From Eubacterium sp. CAG:252 (GTDB lineage: Bacteria; Bacillota; Clostridia; Lachnospirales; Lachnospiraceae): 64,000 nucleotides of DNA. The DNA is taken from contig FR886338.1 in assembly GCA_000436535.1 (NCBI GenBank), positions 21,428-85,427 on the forward strand, read 5' to 3'. Position 1 is the first letter of the stretch, and the number at the start of each line of letters is the position of its first letter. Position numbers and translations under genes: made by a program. The notes beneath the pieces were generated by a model. The model was not told the origin of the DNA, searched no databases, and saw only the letters and a list, made by a program, of their open reading frames with translations. Shown piece after piece: positions 1 to 8,057 of the stretch.

Positions 1-1503
1 GAGTTCTGCTGCCTTTTCAAGATTATATTCTCTCTTTGCCTGTGCTATCTGGTTATTAATACTTTCAAGTTCTTCCTTTAACTTGCTTATATTATCAACC
101 TTTGTCTTATCGGCATCCCACTTAGACTTCTGGATACCGAATTCTTCCCTCAGGTCTGAAAGTTCCTTTCTTAAAGCTTCAAGACGTTCCTTGCTTAAGT
201 TGTCTGTTTCTTTCTTAAGAGCAGCTTCTTCTATCTCTAACTGCATAATCTTACGCTGCATCTCATCAAGCTCGGCAGGCATAGAATCAAGCTCTGTCTT
301 AATCATTGCACACGCCTCATCAACAAGGTCAATAGCTTTATCTGGAAGAAATCTGTCTGTGATATATCTGTCTGATAACACAGCTGCACTTACCAGCGCA
401 CCATCTGTTATCTTAACGCCGTGGAATACTTCATATCTGTCCTTAAGACCTCTTAATATAGATATTGTATCCTCAACGGTAGGCTCATCTACCATAACCG
501 GCTGGAAACGACGTTCAAGTGCCGGGTCTTTTTCAATATACTGTCTGTGCTCATCAAGTGTTGTTGCACCGATACAGTGTAATTCACCTCTTGCAAGCAT
601 AGGCTTGAGCATATTGCCCGCATCCATAGCACCCTCTGTCTTACCTGCACCTACTATTGTATGAATTTCATCTATGAAAAGGATAATCTGTCCTTCTGAC
701 TTCTTGACCTCATCAAGCACTGCCTTAAGTCTTTCCTCAAACTCGCCTCTGTACTTGGCACCTGCAACAAGTGCGCCCATGTCAAGTGCAAAAAGCTTCT
801 TATCCTTTAAGCTTTCTGGTACATCGCCCTTAACAATACGCTGTGCCAGTCCTTCAACAACGGCTGTTTTACCAACACCAGGTTCACCTATGAGCACTGG
901 ATTATTCTTAGTCTTACGCGAAAGAATTCGTATGACATTTCTTATCTCCTGATCCCTTCCTATAACAGGATCCATCTTGCCATCGGCAGCCCTTTGTACA
1001 AGGTCTGTGGCATACTTGCTAAGTGTATCATAAGTAGCCTCCGGATTATCCGTATTAACTGTCTGGTTACCTCTTACTGTTGCAAGAACAGAAAGAAAGC
1101 TTTCCCTGTTTATTCCATATGTCTTAAAAAGCTGCTTAATAGCTTTGTTTGGTGCTGCTATAAGTGCAAGCATAAGATGTTCTACTGATACATAGGAATC
1201 ACCCATACGCTTTGCCTCATCCTCAGCATTTATAAGCACCTTATTAAGGTCATTACTGATATAAAGCTTTACATCACCAGACACTTTATTCTTCTGGTTA
1301 AGAAGCTGTTCTATATTCTTTAAAAATGTATCCTTATCTATATTCATCTTTTCTATAAGACTTGCGATAAGGCTGTCTTCGATAGTCATCAGGCTGTACA
1401 GAAAATGTTCCTGATCAATCTCCTGATTGCCATAATCATATGCTATCTTTTCACAATTATTAATTGCTTCAACTGACTTCTGTGTAAACTTCTGAATGTT
1501 CAT
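1..1503 (-). CDS. clpB: ATP-dependent chaperone ClpB, N-terminal part (cut by window edge)
   Basis: ClpB is a hexameric AAA+ disaggregase that works with DnaK to rescue aggregated cytosolic proteins after heat stress. About 500 residues are visible. The double-repeat N domain is at 1-150. The first AAA+ module follows, with Walker A GEPGVGKT near residue 207 and Walker B ILFIDEIH about 65 residues later. The sequence then enters the Leu/Glu/Lys-rich middle coiled coil, which separates ClpB from ClpC, and runs off the left edge. The ATG at 1503 has a good ribosome site (AGAGGTGAG). A consensus promoter overlapped by a CIRCE site lies about 80 bp upstream, so HrcA control of heat induction is expected. 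The gene stands alone; queC upstream ends before the promoter. Confidence 0.96.
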   Translation of the reverse strand, partial: MNIQKFTQKSVEAINNCEKIAYDYGNQEIDQEHFLYSLMTIEDSLIASLIEKMNIDKDTFLKNIEQLLNQKNKVSGDVKLYISNDLNKVLINAEDEAKRMGDSYVSVEHLMLALIAAPNKAIKQLFKTYGINRESFLSVLATVRGNQTVNTDNPEATYDTLSKYATDLVQRAADGKMDPVIGRDQEIRNVIRILSRKTKNNPVLIGEPGVGKTAVVEGLAQRIVKGDVPESLKDKKLFALDMGALVAGAKYRGEFEERLKAVLDEVKKSEGQIILFIDEIHTIVGAGKTEGAMDAGNMLKPMLARGELHCIGATTLDEHRQYIEKDPALERRFQPVMVDEPTVEDTISILRGLKDRYEVFHGVKITDGALVSAAVLSDRYITDRFLPDKAIDLVDEACAMIKTELDSMPAELDEMQRKIMQLEIEEAALKKETDNLSKERLEALRKELSDLREEFGIQKSKWDADKTKVDNISKLKEELESINNQIAQAKREYNLEKAAEL

Positions 1504-1580
1504 ACAACTCACCTCTTTCTTTTCCCCGTGAATTAATAGTTCTTAGAAAATGTAGATATTGTTCTCACTTTCTGATACTT

Positions 1581-1609
1581 GTTATATCATTCGTTGTTAG
1601 CACTGTCAA
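1581..1609 (-). promoter_or_regulatory. Vegetative promoter of clpB
   Basis: Read on the minus strand, TTGACA (1609-1604), a 17-base spacer and TATAAC (1586-1581) form a near-consensus sigma-A promoter. It lies about 80 bases before the clpB start codon. Confidence 0.85.
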
Positions 1610-1623
1610 TAGGTGAGTGCTAA
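1597..1623. promoter_or_regulatory. CIRCE operator (HrcA-binding inverted repeat)
   Basis: TTAGCACTG, nine bases, GAGTGCTAA. This differs from the classical CIRCE element (TTAGCACTC-N9-GAGTGCTAA) at one base. It covers the -35 box of the clpB promoter, so bound HrcA would block RNA polymerase. Confidence 0.93.
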
Positions 1624-1688
1624 TAAAATTATTAAGAAATTATAAACCCAGTATTTATGCGGGGTTGCGGGGTATCAGTGTATGTTGG

Positions 1689-2369
1689 TTAAAAAAATGC
1701 TGGGTCATCAACTCCATTAGCTGCAAACGCTTTCGCCCTGTCTATACATGTACCACACTTACCACAAGGCTTATCCTTGCCTTCGTAGCAACTCCATGTG
1801 TACTCGTATGGTACCTTAAGGTCAAGTCCTATCTTTACAACTTCTGCCTTTGTACGATTAATAAATGGTGCTTCTATCTTAAGCTGTCTGCCACTTCCAA
1901 GATATATTGCATCATTCATAGCCTTGTTAAATTCATCACTACAGTCAGGATATGCACTTCCAGCCGCATCATCACTATGCGCACCATAATATATAACCTC
2001 ACAGCCCTTTGAAAGTGCTATGCTTGCGGCACTTGATAAAAATAATCCGTTACGGAAAGGAACATATGTCGATACCGGTGCTCCATCTGTTTTTTCTATC
2101 TGCTTTGCATATGACTCTTCAGGAATGTCCTTATCTGAATGTGAAAGAAGTGAGCAGTCACTATACTGGAATATCTTTTCAAGGTCAAGCGATATATGCT
2201 CGACACCATAATGCTTCGTAACCTTTATTGCACTCTCTATCTCTTTAGTATGTCTCTGTCCGTAGTATATTGACAGTGCTATAACATTTTCACTGCCATA
2301 CTTATCTACTGCCATTCCAAGGCATGTTGTACTATCAACGCCACCACTGCATAAAACCATTGCTTTCAT
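1689..2369 (-). CDS. queC: 7-cyano-7-deazaguanine (preQ0) synthase QueC
   Basis: QueC converts 7-carboxy-7-deazaguanine plus ammonia and ATP to preQ0, a precursor of queuosine in tRNA. The 226-residue protein opens with the PP-loop ATPase motif [10 protein letters not shown] (residues 8-17). It ends with the zinc-binding Cys cluster [15 protein letters not shown], so it is full length. Its start lies inside the 3' end of folE (35-base overlap), which suggests translational coupling in a queD-queE-folE-queC operon. The set covers GTP to preQ0. QueF and Tgt are not in the window. Confidence 0.96.
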   Translation of the reverse strand: MKAMVLCSGGVDSTTCLGMAVDKYGSENVIALSIYYGQRHTKEIESAIKVTKHYGVEHISLDLEKIFQYSDCSLLSHSDKDIPEESYAKQIEKTDGAPVSTYVPFRNGLFLSSAASIALSKGCEVIYYGAHSDDAAGSAYPDCSDEFNKAMNDAIYLGSGRQLKIEAPFINRTKAEVVKIGLDLKVPYEYTWSCYEGKDKPCGKCGTCIDRAKAFAANGVDDPAFF

Positions 2370-2922
2370 TAGAAAACCTCCCTCTTAATGTCTGTGTATA
2401 TGTTTTTGTATTAGTCTTTTTTATTCCGCGTGCCGTCATACAGCTATGACAGCCTTCTATAAATACTGCAACATCCTCCGATCCTGTCACTTTGCATATT
2501 ATATCTGCAACATCCGAACCTATACGTTCCTGTAACTGCAGTCTTTTACCTACCATATCCGCTATTCTTGCTATCTTGCTAAGACCGATAACCCTGCCCT
2601 TTGGAACATATGCCACTGTCACTTTCATATCATACATAAGAGCCATATGATGCTCACAATAACTGAATATATCTATATCCTTGACAACCACCATATCTCC
2701 ATATCTTGCTGCACCTTCATCATCTACATCTTCTGCAAATGTCTTATCAAACATTTCTGCTATCTCATCATTTGAATACTTCATTCCCTCAAAAACTTCT
2801 TCATACATCTTCGCAACTCGCTCCGGTGTTTCCCTAAGCCCCTCTCTGTCGGGGTCATCTCCGAGTGCTTTAAGTATTTCATAAATGTGGTACTTTATAG
2901 CTTCTGTATCTATCTGTTTCAA
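2335..2922 (-). CDS. folE: GTP cyclohydrolase I FolE
   Basis: FolE converts GTP to 7,8-dihydroneopterin triphosphate, the entry point for both folate and queuosine. The 195-residue protein has the zinc and catalytic signatures [10 protein letters not shown] (near residue 88), a GLSKIARI helix and [11 protein letters not shown]. Placement between queE and queC indicates that here it feeds deazapurine synthesis, though it can serve folate as well. Its last codons overlap queC, and the C-terminus ([13 protein letters not shown]) is a little longer than usual. Confidence 0.95.
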   Translation of the reverse strand: MKQIDTEAIKYHIYEILKALGDDPDREGLRETPERVAKMYEEVFEGMKYSNDEIAEMFDKTFAEDVDDEGAARYGDMVVVKDIDIFSYCEHHMALMYDMKVTVAYVPKGRVIGLSKIARIADMVGKRLQLQERIGSDVADIICKVTGSEDVAVFIEGCHSCMTARGIKKTNTKTYTQTLRGRFSNESNGFMQWWR

Positions 2923-2943
2923 CGACTGACATCTCCTTTCCTC

Positions 2944-3678
2944 TTAGACTCCGACCGTGTCCGGCGACCATATATACTTATGAAGCTGTAGCTGCACACG
3001 CGCCCCGTTAATGCAGTTGTCCTTCATATATTCAACAATCTGTGCCGGCTCTATAGCGCCATATACCGGACTGAAATACACATTGCAGCTTTCTGTAAGA
3101 CTGTATCGGTCTATGATTTCCTTTGCTTTTATAAGGTCATTCATATTGCTGACAACGAATTTCACTGTATCCTGTTCACTAAGCACCTCGTAGTTGTGAA
3201 GATACATATATTCTTCCATACCGCTTGTACACGACTTATAATCCACCGTCATAGAAAGTCTTGACATATCATCAGCAACTTCGTCATATATATCGTTAAG
3301 CACTTTATCCTTCATATTATTATCAAGTTCAGACTTAACTTTATGTCTGATTTTTTCAATATCCATACTGCCATTAGTTTCTATTTCAACACATTTATCA
3401 TTGAGTAAAAGAGCTGCTATAACCTTTTCTATGCCTGCCTGCATAAGCGGCTCACCTCCGGTAAGCGTTACATTATCAACTCCAGACTGACAGACCACAT
3501 CAACTATCTGTTTGACACTCATAGACACTGACTTTGCATCCGGAATATTCGCCCACTTTGTATCACAATATCCGCAGTTAAGGTTGCAGCCCTTAAATCT
3601 TACAAATACCGCAAGTTCACCTGCTTTAACGCCTTCTCCATTAATACTTACAAAATGTTCAACTACGTTATAATTCAT
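2944..3678 (-). CDS. queE: 7-carboxy-7-deazaguanine synthase QueE (radical SAM)
   Basis: QueE is a radical S-adenosylmethionine enzyme that contracts the ring of 6-carboxytetrahydropterin to 7-carboxy-7-deazaguanine. The cluster motif CNLNCGYC (CxxxCxxC) is near residue 31 and the SAM motif TGGEPLMQ near residue 93. At 244 residues it is a normal QueE with an inserted central segment. It sits between queD and folE, so the product of its neighbour is its substrate. It probably needs a flavodoxin or ferredoxin, not encoded here. Confidence 0.95.
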   Translation of the reverse strand: MNYNVVEHFVSINGEGVKAGELAVFVRFKGCNLNCGYCDTKWANIPDAKSVSMSVKQIVDVVCQSGVDNVTLTGGEPLMQAGIEKVIAALLLNDKCVEIETNGSMDIEKIRHKVKSELDNNMKDKVLNDIYDEVADDMSRLSMTVDYKSCTSGMEEYMYLHNYEVLSEQDTVKFVVSNMNDLIKAKEIIDRYSLTESCNVYFSPVYGAIEPAQIVEYMKDNCINGARVQLQLHKYIWSPDTVGV

Positions 3679-3710
3679 ATCTGTTCTCCATTGTATTTTT
3701 ATATTGACCC

Positions 3711-4130
3711 TTATCTGCTATATGCAGCTGCGTTATTAGGAGTTTCATACACTGTAACTTCCTTAACTGTATATCCCCTATCCTGCATTTTGTCATAAAA
3801 ATACTTTGCCATATTCTCAGCCGTTGGTCTGAATTCAAACTGAAGTATCCTGAAGTTCTCACTCTCAAGTGCTGCTAAAGTTGTTTCCTTAAGGCTTCCT
3901 TTTTCTATTATCAGGCAATGGTCTAGATAATCCACCTCTTCCTTTAAATCTTTCTTAAGGTCACCAAAATCTATAAGCATCCCTCTCATCTGACCTTCAT
4001 CTGTAAGCTCCTCTCCTGAAACCTCAAGAACGACTCTCCAGCGGTGTCCGTGTATGTTGCTGCACTTTCCCTCATAACCATATAGAAAATGTGCTGCATC
4101 AAAGCTGTGTTCTGTTTTTAATGTGTACAT
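3711..4130 (-). CDS. queD: 6-carboxy-5,6,7,8-tetrahydropterin synthase QueD
   Basis: QueD turns dihydroneopterin triphosphate into 6-carboxytetrahydropterin. The 139-residue protein has the family signature FDAAHFLYGYEGKCSNIHGHRW: the first His and the HGH pair bind zinc, and the Cys before NIHGH is catalytic. It is the first gene of the que operon. The ribosome site is AAAGGAG about ten bases before the ATG. I looked for a preQ1 riboswitch in the leader and found no match to the known consensus. Confidence 0.95.
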   Translation of the reverse strand: MYTLKTEHSFDAAHFLYGYEGKCSNIHGHRWRVVLEVSGEELTDEGQMRGMLIDFGDLKKDLKEEVDYLDHCLIIEKGSLKETTLAALESENFRILQFEFRPTAENMAKYFYDKMQDRGYTVKEVTVYETPNNAAAYSR

Positions 4131-4369
4131 ATATGTATAACTCCTTTATATAATATTGTACCTGATTATGATTTTCTTTATTTATGTTCTTTCTGCTATG
4201 TTTTCCTATTTATCTTTACCTGTAACAACGAATTGTAAAAGTTCCACTTATTCAACGAACATAGTGTTACAATTATAGTAGAAACAAAAGAACCGAATTA
4301 TATAATCTTTGCTTATTCAACCATACCCGTACTTCTCAAATACAGATATAATCTTATCGTCAGCCACAT
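4131..4369 (-). promoter_or_regulatory. queD leader region, possibly structured; no known riboswitch recognised
   Basis: About 240 AT-rich bases lie between the upstream terminator and queD. On the minus strand an outer pair (TGTAACA with TGTTACA) encloses an inner pair (GTTC with GAAC), near 4225-4275. A TATAAT-like box is seen near 4275 but no clear -35. The nested pairing could be a leader fold, but none of the preQ1 classes I know matches. Confidence 0.25.
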
Positions 4370-4524
4370 AAAAAAAGAGGCTCCATTATTATTGGAACCT
4401 CTTTGCGGTATCATTTTATCAATTACCTTATCAATAAAGATAATTATAATCGTATACTTATTGAAGTCCTGGTTTTATTTATAGACAGGATGGTACAAGC
4501 GAACTGTCTTTATATCTACGTATA
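4370..4524 (-). ncRNA. Probable independent small transcript upstream of queD
   Basis: A consensus minus-strand promoter (TTGACA-N17-TATACT, 4559-4531) is followed after about 120 bases by an intrinsic terminator. The terminator stem is AAAGAGG(T/C)TCC paired 4394-4404 with 4374-4384, followed by seven T. No reading frame lies between. A short stem GACAG...CTGTC is near the 5' end. Just before the terminator, TGATACCGC resembles a T-box core, but the bulge that pairs with a tRNA CCA end would be TGAT, not TGGN, so a working T-box is unlikely. It may be a small RNA or an attenuator leader for queD. Confidence 0.5.
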
Positions 4525-4530
4525 TAATAT

Positions 4531-4576
4531 AGTATATCAGACCATTTTTGACATGTCAATGTTACATTTGAATAAT
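4531..4576. promoter_or_regulatory. Divergent promoters sharing a palindromic -35 region
   Basis: The 12-base perfect palindrome TTGACATGTCAA (4548-4559) supplies a -35 box to each strand. Minus strand: TTGACA-N17-TATACT (4559-4531), driving the small transcript. Plus strand: TTGACA-N17-AATAAT (4548-4576), pointing at the SDR gene. Confidence 0.6.
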
Positions 4577-4624
4577 AATTATATTTTTTTATTTCTTACA
4601 ATAACATTCTCTTTGATGTATTCA

Positions 4625-4653
4625 TTTACATCCTATTGTAAAATTGTTATAAT
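4625..4653 (+). promoter_or_regulatory. Proximal promoter of the SDR gene
   Basis: TTTACA (4625-4630), 17 bases, TATAAT (4648-4653). It ends about 30 bases before the start codon, leaving a short leader with the ribosome site GGAGG. Confidence 0.75.
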
Positions 4654-4683
4654 ATATTTAATAAATGTTGGAGGTATTAAGTT

Positions 4684-5445
4684 ATGAAACAATTAAACGA
4701 AAAAGTTGCTATCGTAACAGGTGCAGGTCAGGGAATTGGCAAAGGTATTGCTCTTTGTCTTGCTAAAAGAGGTGTAAAGGTTATCGCAACAGGACGTCGT
4801 CCAGACCCAATCAATCAGACAATCGCAGAGATTAAAGAATTAGGCGGAGACGGATTTGCCATGACTTGCGATTCTGCTGACAGAGCCAGAGTTGAAGAAG
4901 TTGTTAAAGCTGCTGTTGATACATATGGAACTGTTGATGTTGTAGTCAACAACGCCCAGGCTATCGTTCCTTCTGCTCCAGTTGAAGAAACATCTTATGA
5001 CAATATGCTTAAAGCTTGGCAGAGCGGCGTAATTGGTTCTCTTAACTATATGCAGGCTGCATTCCCTTATATGAAGGAACAGCACGAAGGAAGAATTATC
5101 AACTTTGCTTCTGCAACAGGTATGTTCGGTATCGCCGGTCAGTTAGCTTATGGTTCAAACAAAGAAGCTTTAAGAGGTTTAACTAAGATAGCAGCTAAGG
5201 AATGGGGTCAGTATGGTATCTGTGTTAATATCGTTCTTCCAGGTGCTGAATCACCTGCTGCCAAGGCATGGGCTGAGAAGTTCCCAGAAGAATATGCTAA
5301 GCAGGTTAACTTAAACCCTATGAAGCGTTTCGGTGACCCAGAAAATGATATTGCACCTGTTATTGCATTCTTAGCAGGACCTGATTCATGCTACTTCTCA
5401 GGACAGAGTGTAATTGTAGATGGTGCTAATTCAATTATGCCATAA
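4684..5445 (+). CDS. Short-chain dehydrogenase/reductase (SDR family)
   Basis: This is an NAD(P)H-dependent oxidoreductase of the classical SDR family; the substrate is unknown. The 253-residue protein has the nucleotide-binding TGAGQGIG (residues 12-19), NNAQ in place of the usual NNAG, and a Ser...YxxxK site in which the YGSNK motif provides Tyr and Lys. The C-terminus is complete. It is one of only two plus-strand loci here. It has two stacked promoters, the distal one sharing a palindrome with a minus-strand promoter. A short inverted-repeat element follows the stop codon. Likely substrates are a sugar, a polyol or a 3-oxoacyl compound, but nothing nearby decides. Confidence 0.88.
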   Translation: MKQLNEKVAIVTGAGQGIGKGIALCLAKRGVKVIATGRRPDPINQTIAEIKELGGDGFAMTCDSADRARVEEVVKAAVDTYGTVDVVVNNAQAIVPSAPVEETSYDNMLKAWQSGVIGSLNYMQAAFPYMKEQHEGRIINFASATGMFGIAGQLAYGSNKEALRGLTKIAAKEWGQYGICVNIVLPGAESPAAKAWAEKFPEEYAKQVNLNPMKRFGDPENDIAPVIAFLAGPDSCYFSGQSVIVDGANSIMP

Positions 5446-5453
5446 TTTAATTT

Positions 5454-5531
5454 TAATGATACCAGGGTCACAAGGTCATTCACCCACATGAGCTTGCTCA
5501 TAGGTGGGGGCTTTTAACCCCAACATCATTT
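5454..5531. repeat. Short TIR element, copy A
   Basis: The left end is AATGATACCAGGGTCA. The right end, read inward on the other strand, is AATGATGTTGGGGTTAAAAG. The middle folds on itself: CCCAC.TGAGC pairs with GCTCA..GGTGGG. The inner part is nearly identical to the reverse complement of the copy at 51293-51379 (CCCACATGAGCTTGYTCATA), which shows the two are one family. Confidence 0.75.
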
Positions 5532-5615
5532 TAATTTAACATTCACATACGAATTTGTGCTAATATATGTTTATACTATTTCGCATAATTATTTATTTGT
5601 TTATTAATGATGTAG

Positions 5616-5652
5616 AAAAGGAAATGTCTGTTTTACAGTCGTTTCCTTTTTT
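5616..5652 (+). terminator. Intrinsic terminator (SDR transcript)
   Basis: AAAGGAAA pairs with TTTCCTTT around an 18-base loop region containing a second small stem (CTG...CAG), followed by TTTTTT on the plus strand. It is weaker on the minus strand. Confidence 0.65.
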
Positions 5653-5949
5653 AATTATTTAAAATTAAAAACTATAAATGAAAAATCTGTTTTTTTAACG
5701 CCGGCATACTTATGCAATATTTTAAATCTGCTCGGTTCTTCTTTTTTATCTTATATATTCGTATATTGGGCTGCCTGAACACATCATTATATTTTTCTTC
5801 ACATTTTTCTCACATTTTTTTCATATCCACGTCACATTTTAACTCTAATATAATAACTGTTGAAAGACATAAGATATAACTTTTTCATAAACGATTACTT
5901 GTTAAACCTCCCAAACAATTAACAGGTATCACTTTCTCCTTAAACAAAG

Positions 5950-5990
5950 CCCCCTAATAAAACGTCCTCCCAAGCGTTTTATTAAGGGGT
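5950..5990 (-). terminator. Terminator hairpin after the TetR gene
   Basis: CCCC.TAATAAAACG pairs with CGTTTTATTA.GGGG around a nine-base loop. It lies just past the stop codon of the regulator gene. The T run is poor. Confidence 0.6.
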
Positions 5991-5997
5991 CTTATAA

Positions 5998-6558
5998 TTA
6001 TAACTTTATGCCATTCATAAGAATTCCAACAACTTCTTTTAATCCTTCCTCATAGCTTAATGAATTATATATAAGTATATCTCTCTGGAAAAACTGTTCA
6101 ATTGCCGCTTCCATCATCATTTTAAATATATCAACATTTACCTTGCGCACTTTTCCCTCTTCCATAGCTTCTTTTAGCAGTTCTATTGTCTGTTGCCAGC
6201 CATTTTCAAATCTTTCTTCTACTCTTTTATATATAACCGGATACTTATCTTTTAACATATAAAGCTGTCTTAAGTCTATATCCTTGTAGCTTTCTGGCAA
6301 AACTCCAAGCATAGTTGTTATTTTATCAACTATATCAATATCCGTATTATTAATTATCTCTTCCTCACTTTCCTTTATGCCATCAAAAAGATAATCAACC
6401 ATAGCAAGAAACAGAGAATTTTTATCTGTGAATTCCACATATATGGTCTTCTTGCTCATTCCTAATATTCTGGCCAAGTCATCCATAGTAAACTTCAGAC
6501 CTTTTTCATTAAATGCCTGTATCGTTCCTTTTAATATTCTTTCTTTCTGCTCATTCAT
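5998..6558 (-). CDS. TetR/AcrR-family transcriptional regulator
   Basis: The 186-residue protein has an N-terminal TetR helix-turn-helix: ILKGTIQAFNEKGLKFTMDDLARILGMSKKT followed by the YxEFxxKxxL continuation. The C-terminal ligand and dimer domain is helical and not recognisable. I chose the ATG at 6558 because GGGAG lies about ten bases upstream; an in-frame ATG at 6597 lacks a ribosome site. It is a single gene with its own terminator. An imperfect palindrome with a TATAAT-like box lies 65-80 bases upstream and may be an autoregulatory operator. The effector and targets are unknown. Confidence 0.88.
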   Translation of the reverse strand: MNEQKERILKGTIQAFNEKGLKFTMDDLARILGMSKKTIYVEFTDKNSLFLAMVDYLFDGIKESEEEIINNTDIDIVDKITTMLGVLPESYKDIDLRQLYMLKDKYPVIYKRVEERFENGWQQTIELLKEAMEEGKVRKVNVDIFKMMMEAAIEQFFQRDILIYNSLSYEEGLKEVVGILMNGIKL

Positions 6559-6622
6559 ATCAATCCATGCTCCCGAAATAATATATATTACATGCATTTC
6601 TTCATAATTACAGCAATATCTT

Positions 6623-6639
6623 ATTGTGTATTATACAAT
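6623..6639. promoter_or_regulatory. Candidate TetR operator and -10 region
   Basis: ATTGTGTATTATACAAT is an imperfect 17-base palindrome typical in size of TetR operators. On the minus strand it contains TATAAT, a plausible -10 box of the regulator gene. Confidence 0.35.
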
Positions 6640-6718
6640 GACAGATGCGTATATAACAAGCATAAATAATGCCCAATCTGGCACATCGTTTTGTGTATTT
6701 ACCTTATATTTATTGTAA

Positions 6719-6803
6719 ATGAGCAAATTTAAAATATTGTATAATTATGTCCTTGTTTAAAAAAACATATTTTGCATAATCTATAGAAATGTATCACACA
6801 CAA
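6719..6803 (+). repeat. Intergenic segment homologous to 62708-62793
   Basis: About 85 bases align with the region just upstream of the ABC transporter at 62.86 kb. They share ATTTAAAATATT, then RTAYAATYATRTC, CTTG, ATATTT and CATAATC.AT.GAAATGTA. I estimate about 75% identity by eye. No gene lies downstream of this copy on the plus strand. Confidence 0.55.
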
Positions 6804-6899
6804 AAACGATTTATTTATGTACACTTTTCCTCATTTACCCATTTATAGTTTTTACTCATTTACAAATAAATATCTTAAATACATTTGCATATTAAAATA

Positions 6900-6930
6900 A
6901 TGACAGGTATGTACCTGCCACACCTGCCAT
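6900..6930 (-). terminator. Terminator after the ECF S-component gene
   Basis: ATGACAGGT pairs with ACCTGCCAT (eight of nine) around 13 bases. The minus-strand side is followed by TATTTTAAT. The plus-strand side also has five T, so it may work both ways. Confidence 0.55.
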
Positions 6931-7009
6931 CATTTTTAATACTTTCCCATTAATATTAATCTGTATTTCTACCTTGTATATAACCACTCATCCCATAATA
7001 CGAAATATC

Positions 7010-7777
7010 TTATAAATCTCTTAGCATATTTGACTTCTTCATAACTGGTCTTAATGCAAGATACAATATTGATGCAACTACTACAGCAATAACCGCATTT
7101 ACAGATGTTGTAACTGCACCTATCTTGGCAAGTGTCTTCGCAAGGTCCTGAGGTACTCCCAAAAGATATGTCTTATAGAAATATCCGACTATTGGGTCTG
7201 CAACAACATTAAATAACATACCACATATACTCGAAACAACAGTTGCAATAGTAACATATTTTGCAGAATGTTCTTTAGAAATCTTAAACAGTCTGTGTGC
7301 AACAAAACCAACTATAAGTCCTATACATAACTTTAAGAAAAATGTCTTTGGAGCACTTGTGACATAAGCTGTTGTAAGATCACTTATTGTCATACCAACG
7401 GCACCTGCAAGTCCGCCCCATGCACCACCTATCAGAAGCGCTGCAAGTACACAGAATACATTACCAAAGTGAAACATAGTTCTTTCTGTTCCAACTGGAA
7501 TATCTATCTTTATAAATGTAGCACCAATATAACATAGCGCTGCACACAAAGCTGCCTGTGCTATAACCTTTGCATCTATAGACTTCTTTTCCTTTGTTGA
7601 AAACATACTGCAAATTCCAGATATAAGTACAACAGCGCCTATAATAGCTGCTAATAATGAAAATGCATATGCTTTATTCCCTTTAACAACATATGTGTTA
7701 ACACATAACACAATACCAATGATAAGTATAATTAAACCTACCACAGCCTGAATAATACCATTCTTTTTTTCTTTCAT
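7010..7777 (-). CDS. ECF transporter substrate-binding S component
   Basis: This is a membrane protein that captures a vitamin-like substrate and docks on the shared energy-coupling module. The 255 residues form two N-terminal membrane helices followed by a five- to six-helix S-component fold. Typical text is FGNVFCVLAALLIGGAWGGLAGAVGMTISDL (residues 104-134), as in the ECF riboflavin/HMP-like group. The substrate cannot be assigned. The EcfA/EcfT module is not in the window. The start codon has only a weak ribosome site, while a strong AAAGGAGG lies 100 bases further up in the leader. Confidence 0.85.
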   Translation of the reverse strand: MKEKKNGIIQAVVGLIILIIGIVLCVNTYVVKGNKAYAFSLLAAIIGAVVLISGICSMFSTKEKKSIDAKVIAQAALCAALCYIGATFIKIDIPVGTERTMFHFGNVFCVLAALLIGGAWGGLAGAVGMTISDLTTAYVTSAPKTFFLKLCIGLIVGFVAHRLFKISKEHSAKYVTIATVVSSICGMLFNVVADPIVGYFYKTYLLGVPQDLAKTLAKIGAVTTSVNAVIAVVVASILYLALRPVMKKSNMLRDL

Positions 7778-8057
7778 AAACTTTCATATTTTATCGTGCA
7801 GACAATTCGATTATGACATCATCACCTGATACCAATATCGTATAATAAATATATCTGCATATAAAATACTTACCTCCTTTGCATATCCTTGTTACCTTAT
7901 AAGACTGTCTCTGTCTTATAACCACATATGATAATGCATATCAGGCATTATTAAAAGTACCAGTCTGATATTTATTTACAAGGTCAGATTAACCATTTTA
8001 ACACCAAAATTTACAGCCAGAACCTGCATTTTTATATTCTTATATTTTTCTTTGTTA
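7778..8057 (-). promoter_or_regulatory. Leader of the ECF S-component gene: two perfect hairpins and a short reading frame
   Basis: On the minus strand ATAATGC pairs perfectly with GCATTAT (7932-7952) and TTATAAGAC with GTCTTATAA (7896-7920). Next come AAAGGAGG, then an ATG opening 12 codons (MQIYLLYDIGIR). The S-component start lies about 45 bases past that stop. The layout suggests RNA-level or translational control. No known riboswitch consensus was recognised. Confidence 0.3.

Noticed and set aside
4131..4369. preQ1 riboswitch before queD
   Set aside because: No match to the class I, II or III consensus could be found on the minus strand.
4370..4420. T-box-like TGATACCGC before a terminator upstream of queD
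   Set aside because: The bulge that must pair with the tRNA CCA end would be TGAT instead of TGGN, and no Stem I or specifier loop is visible.
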